A stretch of DNA of 16,365 nt from Hyphochytrium catenoides (lineage: Eukaryota; Sar; Hyphochytriomycetes; Hyphochytriales; Hyphochytriaceae), in the NCBI GenBank assembly GCA_900088475.1, contig FLMG01001762.1, positions 1 through 16,365 of the forward strand. The letters are read 5' to 3'. The position numbers were made by a program, and so were the translations under genes. Shown here piece by piece: positions 9,490 through 16,365 of this stretch. Positions within the stretch are counted from its first letter, which is position 1. The number at the start of each line of letters is the position of its first letter. A model generated the notes under the pieces. That model was not told the origin of the DNA. It searched no databases and saw only the letters and a program-made list of their open reading frames with translations.

Positions 9490-10833
9490 TTAGATAGAAG
9501 TTCTTCCGGATGTCGCGAAGTGGGACAGCGTGCCCAAGCCCCAATTGAATTGAAAGGCCTCCGCGCCGTTTCTCTTGATCAAGAGCTCGCGGGTCATTGG
9601 CATTGGATTCTGACAGGGAAGGAGCTTCTTCCCTTGCTTGTCCTCCTCCCGATAGACAAAGTGATGATAAACAATCCACCAGTTGGCAGGAACATACTTC
9701 ACCCAGAATAGCTTTACGTGCTCGACATCCTTTGGCATCTTTCCCATGAGAATGGAAGCGTGATACTCATAGGATGTCCTTAGAATATGACTCCGCTGTG
9801 AGAAGATGTCAATGCCCTGATGCCAGAAGATCTCTGAGATTCCTGCGAGACCTCCGAGGCCGAACTGAGCATGCACCACATCTCTTGACACCGTCTCGGC
9901 CGCCTGTCCGTTATCCATTATGATTACGGTCTTGTATAGGTCCAGCGACTTCCGCAATGCGAGCTTGAAGAGTGTGTTGTTCTGCGTGAAGATAGCATAC
10001 TGCAGCCGCGCCTGCGTAATAGTGGTGCCCCAATTGGTCTCGTCTCTCGCCATGCCACTGGCGTCGTCTCTGACCGCAAGCTGCGGCAGAAGCACAGTAT
10101 CTACAAAACGAACAAATAGTGGTTCCACGCCTGAAGCGTCCCAGCCATGGTACATATACTTTAGGATCTCAGCCGTCATGGCCAGGGTGGCAAGGGCCCA
10201 GCCAGACTCTAATGGGCCGTTTCTTGTCGAAGGTCCTACCTTCTTGCACGTCTTCGACCAGCTGGAAAGAATCTCTATAGCCTTCTCAGCGTAGATGGCA
10301 TCCTGAGTGATGAGATAGGCCATTGTATGCTTGTAGGACCTTACGGCGTCCCCAGTAAAGTTACTATGTCCGGCTATCACTCCTTCAGCTATCAGCTTGG
10401 CCTCCTGCTCTTTCTGGCGTTGCCATTCCGCCACCCTGTCAGGTGAGGACTTCTTTAACCTCTCCCATTCCTGAGGGCCGAACTTGCCCAATACCATGAC
10501 TTCCTCTAGTGCTTGAGGCGGCTTGTTCAAATCTTCATTAACAAAGCCCATTAGCTCTGTCAGTGCCGCGCTCGTTATGTTAGACGTAGGCTGGTAGAAC
10601 TTTAGCCGGTTGATTTGCTCTCTGCCCATGTAGGTGCCCGGGTGCGTATAGTCAAAGGAAGTATCTCCCTGTAGGACCCAATCAATGCTATAGCGGGAAG
10701 CATCAGGGCTCGGAGGTGAGGCCACAGCTGCGGTCTTTCTAACAAGATCCGAAGCTAGAAGAAGGACAAAGAGGCAGAAACCTTGCCACAGGAACCCCAA
10801 CACTGGGCTTTCCAACGTACATCGCGACGACAT
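9490..10833 (-). CDS. Secreted alginate-lyase-family protein (PF05426-like), intronless
   Basis: The 447-residue product is encoded by one uninterrupted frame. The first residues are followed by a hydrophobic segment (about 11-30, VLGFLWQGFCLFVLLL), consistent with a signal peptide or signal anchor, and sequons at N85, N158 and N285 also suggest secretion. The body resembles the alpha/alpha-toroid alginate lyase domain: NGPLESGWALATLAMTAEIL (205-224), DETNWGTT (264-271) and the signature AETVSRDVVHAQFGLGGLA (312-330), followed by a WHQGIDIFS block (337-345). By family analogy N267, R317 and H321 are candidate active-site residues of a beta-elimination lyase. Members act on uronate-containing polysaccharides, but the substrate of eukaryotic members is often unknown, so alginate specificity is not claimed. 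The start is the ATG directly preceding the signal sequence. Lack of introns contrasts with the neighbouring multi-exon genes. Confidence 0.9.
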   Translation of the reverse strand: MSSRCTLESPVLGFLWQGFCLFVLLLASDLVRKTAAVASPPSPDASRYSIDWVLQGDTSFDYTHPGTYMGREQINRLKFYQPTSNITSAALTELMGFVNEDLNKPPQALEEVMVLGKFGPQEWERLKKSSPDRVAEWQRQKEQEAKLIAEGVIAGHSNFTGDAVRSYKHTMAYLITQDAIYAEKAIEILSSWSKTCKKVGPSTRNGPLESGWALATLAMTAEILKYMYHGWDASGVEPLFVRFVDTVLLPQLAVRDDASGMARDETNWGTTITQARLQYAIFTQNNTLFKLALRKSLDLYKTVIIMDNGQAAETVSRDVVHAQFGLGGLAGISEIFWHQGIDIFSQRSHILRTSYEYHASILMGKMPKDVEHVKLFWVKYVPANWWIVYHHFVYREEDKQGKKLLPCQNPMPMTRELLIKRNGAEAFQFNWGLGTLSHFATSGRTSI

Positions 10834-11431
10834 GCCTTATAGTAGCCAATTCACGGCTGCCTCCGTCGTCGGCAGCGATACGCTGCCACGGACGCAATGA
10901 ATTATGCGTGGTGACCTTTATGATGGGAGAAGAAGTGGGACACTGCGTCCTTGCCCAATATGTAGCTTGGCGAGAGTTAGTCCAGCCGCGATAACAAGGC
11001 AGGAACTTCATTCATTGATTTATGGCGCAAGAGCTTTTCCTCAGCACCAACAGGCCAGTTTTTCCTTCTTTGGTTCTACACTTCAGTTGTTGTTGAGAAC
11101 TATGGTCCACTATTTGCTTTCCGGATATCAGCCGTATGAGTCTTGCTCTAGCTCTCCTTCATCCTCAACCAAGATGACGCCTCCTAGGCGTCTAACATTC
11201 CCTGCCAAATTGCATTGTCTCCTCTCGCTCCGCTGCAAACAGTGTCAAGCACAGCCTTCACGCTCCGTATAGAAGAAAGATATATAATTTGATACTTTGA
11301 AAGGCAGAGTAGTCCGGCCGGTGTTCACAACTGAAAGGAAGGCCAGGAGAAGACGGTGTGACTTCTAGGGCGCACTCCTCTTCTGCCTCTTTTGGCGGTG
11401 CCAGACAGTCTTTCTCTACCTCTTAAGAGGT
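10834..11431. other. 5' flank of the alginate-lyase-like gene
   Basis: This is presumably the promoter and 5' untranslated region of the leftward-reading gene. No TATA box at a sensible distance was found. A small palindromic hairpin (GACGCC 11176..11181 with GGCGTC 11187..11192) and a perfect 12-bp palindrome CCTCTTAAGAGG (11419..11430) lie here, the latter one base away from the first copy of the GTAGTTCTAC element. A 122-codon plus-strand open frame (10904..11272) has no family resemblance. Confidence 0.45.
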
Positions 11432-11441
11432 GTAGTTCTAC
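11432..11441. repeat. Palindromic decamer copy 1 (GTAGTTCTAC)
   Basis: Exact copy of the element GTAG-NN-CTAC in the TT orientation, embedded in a wider imperfect dyad AGGTGTAGTTCTACCCCT. It is directly adjacent to the palindrome CCTCTTAAGAGG. Confidence 0.8.
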
Positions 11442-11918
11442 CCCTACCTTAGGATTGTTTGTAGGCCTTCTCCTGCTGCTAGCATCGCTGAAGATAACGA
11501 CACTGCAGCAGTGCCAGTTAGCAGTCGACTCATCCAACAGCCTCAGCGCTGCTACCTTGATTGAGAAAAAAGGAACTTTACTTTACCCTTGTTGTTATTG
11601 TGCTGCCCAAGTCAAAGAACTGCTAGGAGTAGCTGCCCCGAAGAAGGGTTAGGACTACTCTAAGCTATCCTCAGGTATATTTGAAGCGCACCGAACAGAC
11701 ACCGGACCTTCGACGAAACTGGACAGAAGCGAAGAGACCTTGCCTCCTGTCATCTACCGTTTCCTCCGTCAGGATAGACAGTCGACAGTATGCGGACAGC
11801 CATGTCTCCAAGTTGTTCTTAGGGTGAGGTACCGCTCTTATTATGCAGTGGATGGCAGTCTGAAGAACAACAAAGAGCGCATCCCTTTCTGCCAGGAAGC
11901 CTGTCGCCCATCAGCGGC

Positions 11919-11928
11919 GTAGAACTAC
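11919..11928. repeat. Palindromic decamer copy 2 (GTAGAACTAC)
   Basis: Exact copy in the AA orientation, preceded by CGGC and followed by CAGC. It lies in non-coding DNA about 1.1 kb upstream of the alginate-lyase-like gene. Confidence 0.8.
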
Positions 11929-12161
11929 CAGCAGCGCGGATGGGAGTAGCATTACCAATACACGCTCGAAGCTAGAATAGAACGACTAACAACCCATTCT
12001 GCAAGTCAACAAGTCAACCTTAGGGATGGAACTCTCCTTTCTCCAACACGGAAAAGTATACAGTCCGGCTTGTGGCGCCGTCTACTTCTTGCCCTGCCAA
12101 GCTGGGCTTCTACTCTCGAGATCATCAAAGAGAAACTATCGTGCATCTACAGTTCCGCCTG

Positions 12162-12171
12162 GTAGAACTAC
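12162..12171. repeat. Palindromic decamer copy 3 (GTAGAACTAC)
   Basis: Exact copy in the AA orientation, 36 bp from copy 4. Confidence 0.8.
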
Positions 12172-12197
12172 TCCTCGTACCAACTGACAGCGGGCTC

Positions 12198-12207
12198 GTA
12201 GAACTAC
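12198..12207. repeat. Palindromic decamer copy 4 (GTAGAACTAC)
   Basis: Exact copy in the AA orientation. Like copy 2 it is followed by C, so the reverse strand reads GGTAGTTCTAC. Confidence 0.8.
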
Positions 12208-12281
12208 CTACTGGCCACGGCTTCTTCTAAATGAGATGCCCGAGTAGAGCAAGATCTTCACGAAGGGACAGGGAGGAAACA

Positions 12282-12366
12282 GATGAATGAGTATAAGAAC
12301 GGAAGGAATAGCCCATTAGTCAGGTGTAGTTCTACACAGGTAGGCGTAGCTCTCTACTCATTCATC
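12282..12366. repeat. Perfect 12-bp inverted repeat with 61-bp spacer
   Basis: GATGAATGAGTA (12282..12293) and TACTCATTCATC (12355..12366) are exact reverse complements. The fifth decamer copy sits near the centre of the spacer. No target-site duplication flanks the arms, so a miniature transposon is not supported. Confidence 0.75.
12326..12335. repeat. Palindromic decamer copy 5 (GTAGTTCTAC)
   Basis: Exact copy in the TT orientation, extended to the 14-bp dyad GTGTAGTTCTACAC. It shares the preceding AGGT with copy 1. Confidence 0.8.
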
Positions 12367-12873
12367 ATTCATGTCGCTCTTCTGAACATTTCAGGCTTCG
12401 GGGCTCCGTCTAGCAGTTTTCCACCCGTAACCTTCCTCTGTCTCTCAGTTCAGGGAACCTGAAGTCACCAGGCCAATTCTCCTCAGGAGCGACCAAACAT
12501 AGAAGAACAACCAACTGGCCCTGAACACTTCCAGTCTTCCGCTCTAACGACGTTGCTGTTCAATGTCGTTGTAAGCAGCTAGTAGGATGACAGGCCAAGC
12601 CTGCCTTCACGGCCCGCGGCAGGTTTATAAGAGAAGAAAAGGAGGTAGTCAACCGACTGTTGAGCACGTGTGGCAAAGGTGACGAGGCAAAGTCAAAGAG
12701 CTATCACGTCGCCAGGTCGCCAGCTTCGCTGTTGTCCCTTAACAATCCTACTAAGATTCTAAGGGTGCCTGTCATGCAAAAGGACGAGAAGGAGGGTGTA
12801 TTTAACAGCCTAATAACGCTAGACCAACAGCAAAGCCCATGCTCATCACTTAACAGCTTGCTATTTATCGGTT
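12367..12873. other. Non-coding stretch with no recognised feature
   Basis: Mixed-composition DNA. A 71-codon plus-strand open frame (12660..12875) has no recognisable domain or context. Nothing else could be supported. Confidence 0.4.
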
Positions 12874-12977
12874 GAAGTGAGTCTCCGACCCACTTCCAGT
12901 GAGCAACCCAGCTAGTAAAATAGAGCGAGAAGCAGACAGATTGCTGTTTGAAGCCCCATTCTGATCCTTCCGATCAG
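12874..12977. other. Three successive short hairpins
   Basis: 12874..12896 folds as GAAGTG/CACTTC plus GTC/GAC around a TCC loop with one A-C mismatch. 12933..12950 folds as CAGACAG/CTGTTTG with one G-U pair around ATTG. 12961..12977 is a perfect CTGATC/GATCAG stem around CTTCC. They are separated by 36 and 10 bases. They may be part of a structured transcript or chance. Confidence 0.5.
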
Positions 12978-13025
12978 GTTTGCGCGTGCGTGCCCGGCTG
13001 GCATTGGAAAGATGGAACCAGGGGA

Positions 13026-13121
13026 TTAGCAGCGCAGGGATACATCGTCCCCCCTACCACGGTTTCTGATGGGAGCTCCTAGCGCGCTATTGGAGGCGCT
13101 CATCAGGGAGCTAGCTGCTAA
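13026..13121. other. Possible branched RNA structure or cruciform
   Basis: Outer arms TTAGCAGC (13026..13033) and GCTGCTAA (13114..13121) are perfect complements. They enclose a small GGGA/TCCC stem near 13038..13052 and a longer hairpin with arms CTGATG (13066..13071) and CATCAG (13101..13106). That hairpin in turn contains CTCC/GGAG and the perfect palindrome TAGCGCGCTA (13080..13089). The nesting resembles a three-way junction. No match to a tRNA, snRNA or SRP RNA was recognised. Confidence 0.4.
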
Positions 13122-13332
13122 GGAAGATAGAGCAAGGCCGATGCTTTGTTTGGGCTGATGCGTGACTCGACATCGACAGACGGTAGTTGCTCTGTATAAA
13201 TCGTAAAGTAGTTCAGATTGGCATGAGGATGGTGCACCAGGATCCTCACTCCTTTTGTACTTACTGTCCTTTGACCTTCCCTAGGAGGCCGTCCGTGTTA
13301 GAATCAACGAAAATAGCCAATTTTCTTCCAAT

Positions 13333-13402
13333 TGTCCCATTTTCGGTGGGACATCCCCTCTGTTCTGGAGGTGGGATTGATCCTCCGCCGCGTGAGCGGC
13401 GG
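13333..13402. other. Two strong adjacent hairpins
   Basis: TGTCCCA (13333..13339) pairs with TGGGACA (13347..13353) over 7 bp around a 7-base loop. CCGCCGC (13385..13391) pairs with GCGGCGG (13396..13402) over 7 bp around GTGA, a GNRA-type tetraloop. A competing GGAGG/CCTCC stem (13367..13371 with 13382..13386) overlaps the second. No coding assignment was made for either strand. Confidence 0.55.
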
Positions 13403-14265
13403 TAGCTCCCGAATTTACGGTGCAAGGAACGCCAGAAAGGCACATTTTCACACAATTTATGAACTACCGACAACGCAGTTCTACGTACCTTTTACTATCA
13501 TTCTTTTCTGGCCTCCTCCTATCATTGACTCTTTCTGTTCAGTGGCTAGCTGGCGACGAACCTTCAATGTGATTGTTCTTCTTCACTTGATGATTCTCAG
13601 CATCATGGGCAATGGTCTCCTCTAACGTGGCTTATACGCCTTTATACCAGAGTTGCCTTGGCCAATCATCCATTATATTAAGAAAGCACGATAGTTCATC
13701 AGACTCTGATACGTATTTATTCCTCTTGGACCCTTTCTCTTCCTTGCTTGCGGCCGCCGAGAGTGATGATAATCTTGGTGCTCGGTCTCCCCTTCACCTT
13801 CTCTTCTCCCTTATTGTTACTGCTGAGGAGTTCAGCTAATATGATATTTCCTTCTCTGATAATGTAATGAAGGGGAGGGAGAGTTGCTGGTGAAGTGGCC
13901 AAGACTTTTTGTAGCTCTTGCCGCTTTCTTCTTCTTCTTCTTCTGAGTAGTAGTTGGGAGTTTATAGCATATTAGAGAGGGATTGTTATCGTACTTCGCT
14001 ATCAATAGTACCAATGAAAGGAAGAAGACGCTATAGAAGAAGCGCACTTCACGCTGGGACGAAGAAAAGAGCTGCAGACTGAATAGATTAACATATCATG
14101 ATAGTGAAAGAGAGACCGAGGAGTCCCTCGCTGGCGCTTTCTGAATATAAGCTTTAGCTGTGGATATCATTGCACTACTATCCTGGCTGGGACCTCCATG
14201 ATGCTTCCTTGTCCGCTCGCTGCTCCTAATTATTATTTTAGTCATCCCTTCTACCACAATAGGTG
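13403..14265. other. 3' flank of the OTU gene, no gene recognised
   Basis: This is non-coding DNA past the predicted stop codon of the OTU/homeodomain-like gene. Several 60 to 100 codon open frames exist on both strands, some hydrophobic, but none has family resemblance or matching splice sites. It contains the TTC microsatellite. Confidence 0.45.
13926..13943. repeat. (TTC)6 microsatellite
   Basis: Six perfect TTC units. On the minus strand they give a Lys run in an otherwise unsupported open frame. Confidence 0.95.
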
Positions 14266-16365
14266 TCACCATCCGTGCGTTCCCCCTTCTTCAGCATCAT
14301 CATCCTGCTGGTCTTCTTCTTGACTGGACTGTACCTTCTTAGCCTTCCGAGTGCTCGCCAAATAGCTAAATTTGGCCCTTATCTGGACAACACTAAGCAC
14401 GAACTTTCTTGCAAAAGGCCCTTTAGGGTGATTGAAACGTTCTTGCATCTTTTTATGTGTCGCCTCAGGGGTTAAGAGGTTCTGATTTGGCTGGGTCAGG
14501 TGGAGATTGAACATCTTCTCCAAGAAGTTGATCTGCTGGGGTGTGAACCTGGAGAACTTGCGTTCTTTTTTGGTGTACATGCCCATCCCCTCAGACTCCG
14601 TCTCAGCCCTGTTTGCGGAGTGAACTTTGTAAGTACAGTGTTATACAGGAAGACGAGTGAATGAGCGAGTTGTCAGAGGAAGAAAAAACGGATTTTAGAG
14701 GCACCGAGATACTGGCCTTTTGCAGGTTGACGGTCCCATCGACGGGGAGGAGGAGGATCCTTTTGCGCTCGGTTGTCCGCTCTTATTCTCTTGCTGCCTA
14801 TCATTCTCCGTGGTCCTTAACTTTTCTCTCCTCTCTTCTGGGCGCAGAAAGGAGGGATCAGGGGTAATGATGGATTGTGCGTTCAATTTTTGCTTTTTGG
14901 AAGAGAACAAGTGATCCGTTTCCAAAAAATCAGAGATGGACATCTGCTTCCGCTTCCCTGCACAGCCTGCATAATTAAAGAAGGTGAGGGTTTCAGTCAT
15001 GCATCATCTTCTACAAAAAAATTATCAGGTGTCGAGAAGGTCTTGAGCTAACCTTTCAACACTTTTGATCCTCTGTCCCTGGGTGTGGCCTTCTCGACTG
15101 CAGATGTACTGGAGCCTTGCTTGCAGGGTAAGCAAGAGTCCTTTGGGGGCTTGGCCAATTGGCCGTCACCAACGTGATGAATGGAGACCGCCACGTCATA
15201 GTGTTGATCTCTCAGCAACAACGTCAATGCTTCGGGAAGGCTCAAAGGAAAGTAGGCATGAATCTTGCTTCCGGTTAAGCTTTGGCATCCGTAGGACGAC
15301 ATTGCATCTGGCACCACGGTTAGAGTAGAAGCAGGAGAGGTCGCATCCGGCCGTTTGACAATATTCAACACTACCCCAAAGGCACCAGCCAGAATATTTG
15401 GGACCAAGTCACCGATGTCTGTAGCATAAAATTTGTCCATGTGTTCGAATATGGTAGACAAACCATGCGACAAATCGCATTCCCTGAGTCCTAGCCTCTT
15501 CAGACTCTTACTAGGGAGCTTGTCCGCTAAAAAGTTCCACAGTGCTTTGACGTTGGCGTCCACGAAGGCCGAAAGATCAAAGACTAGGTCCTGAACGGAT
15601 ATCGCTGAGGGGAGAGGGTTGTCAATTCTCGACCATTGGAGTCCGCGCAAGAAAGCGTGGAAGAGACATTGGCCATCTGCCGGACAGATAAGACGTACAA
15701 GTTTTACACCGCCCAAGAGCAGGTCTGTTGGCGTGTGAGTGAAGCACACTTGGTCCCTGCTAAGCTTCGGAAAATGCCCAGCTGGGTGAGGAGCTCGATC
15801 ACCTACTCGTGGCACGCGTTTACTGGGTAAAAGGACGTCATAATGGCTACGATTCCGCCACAGGAGGATGATAGCAGCATTAGGGATATTCTTGAGAAAG
15901 GTCAGCTTCTGGGAGGTGCTTCCATACAGCGGCCGCTCCACTGCCCGGACTGTAGCCATGCCTGTGCCATCACCTTGAGACATAGAGGAGAGAATGACGG
16001 TGCTTGCAGGAGCCACCGTTTTTCGCTCGTAGATGGTCACACCAGTAATCACCTGGTCCTTCTCATTATCCATCTGCAGCACTATGACTGGCCTGCAAAA
16101 GAGAAGGCAGAAAACCCTTATAGTGTCATCTGACCCCCATCCTTCTCGCCCTACCATCCCCGCGCGTGTTTGGCCATATCCCTTTGCGTAACTTTTATAG
16201 GCGGCAATGGCCTCTGGCGTGTCCAAGGAAACTTGAGTATCAGCACCTCCAACCCGTTTGGGCCCACAACTTGGGCGGAACCAAGACATATTCCTTAACA
16301 TGAACTCACTGGTGATGTAAGGAATGGGACTGTGGTCTAAGGGGAAAATCTATTAATGAATATGA
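14266..16365 (-). CDS. Tandem OTU protease protein with C-terminal homeodomain-like region, 5' end outside window
   Basis: Three exons are visible: from the window edge (open from about 16349) to 15053, 14966..14705, and 14608..14266. Junctions GTTAGC..CAG (phase 1) and GTGCCT..CAG (phase 2) keep one frame; introns are 86 and 96 bp. Numbering from the ATG at 16301, which is probably internal, residues 25-158 are the C-terminal half of an OTU cysteine-protease domain: WGSD (55-58), RPVIVLQ, and the catalytic-His motif SHYDVLL (H153). Its Cys motif must lie upstream, outside the window. A second, complete OTU domain has ADGQCLFHAF (catalytic C212) and QHYDVAV (H367). Such domains cleave ubiquitin or similar modifiers. 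Exon 2 is Lys/Ser-rich and probably unstructured. Exon 3 has FTPQQINFLEKMFN, THKKMQERF and LSVVQIRAKFSYLASTRKAKK, three helices spaced like a homeodomain, then an acidic tail. The OTU assignment is firm, the homeodomain-like one tentative, and the exon joins are inferred. Confidence 0.75.

Noticed and set aside
12282-12366. Miniature inverted-repeat transposable element
   Set aside because: The 12-bp arms have no flanking target-site duplication and no second copy in the window.
13026-13121. tRNA or known small nuclear RNA at the branched structure
   Set aside because: No B-box-like T-arm sequence, anticodon arm or snRNA signature could be found.
13261-13473. 70-codon minus-strand open frame overlapping the GC hairpin
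   Set aside because: It has no recognisable motif, and the GC-rich stem explains its Gly/Pro/Arg stretch.
13832-14047. 71-codon minus-strand frame with a hydrophobic start and Lys run
   Set aside because: The Lys run is the TTC microsatellite, and no splice-compatible or family evidence supports a gene.
16080-16160. Apparent intron inside the first OTU domain (GGATG before GTAGGG, and a classic pyrimidine-rich TTTTGCAG)
   Set aside because: The intervening translation WGSDDTIRVFCLLFCR is the expected conserved OTU segment, so it is coding; the acceptor-like string is a by-product of Phe/Leu/Cys codons.

Overview
The window is nuclear DNA of a eukaryote. Coding blocks are separated by GT..AG introns of about 85 to 460 bp with pyrimidine-rich 3' ends, intergenic DNA is long, and GA/CT microsatellites are abundant, especially in the left 5 kb. 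No rRNA, tRNA, CRISPR array or bacterial operon structure was seen. The lineage cannot be fixed from the sequence. The gene families present (a DUF1275/YoaK membrane protein, a secreted alginate-lyase-fold protein, OTU proteases) fit a fungus or another microbial eukaryote.

All four supported genes lie on the minus strand, so they read from right to left. (1) 16365..14266 is the 3' part of a gene that starts outside the window. It encodes the C-terminal half of one OTU cysteine-protease domain, a complete second OTU domain, a charged linker and a C-terminal homeodomain-like helical region. (2) 10833..9490 is an intronless gene for a secreted alginate-lyase-family (PF05426-like) protein. (3) 7576..4338 is a nine-exon gene, assembled here by splice phase, for a 519-residue type II membrane protein with a GT-B glycosyltransferase-like C-terminal half. 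Its exon 4 carries one extra base, which breaks the frame. (4) 3632..1925 is a four-exon gene for a 286-residue DUF1275 membrane protein.

The remainder is non-coding as far as can be seen. 1..1924 is a patchwork of polypurine and polypyrimidine blocks. 7577..9489 holds short tandem repeats and an AT-rich stretch. 10834..14265 is the most structured non-coding part: it has five exact copies of a 10-bp palindrome (GTAGAACTAC or its complement) within 904 bp, a 12-bp inverted repeat around one of them, and a run of strong hairpins at 12874..13402, including a possible three-way junction.

The genes do not form an obvious pathway. A secreted polysaccharide-lyase-like protein next to a Golgi-type glycosyltransferase-like protein could reflect shared glycan biology, but neighbouring position is weak evidence in a eukaryote. 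All exon structures were inferred by eye from phase-compatible splice sites and family resemblance and have no transcript support.
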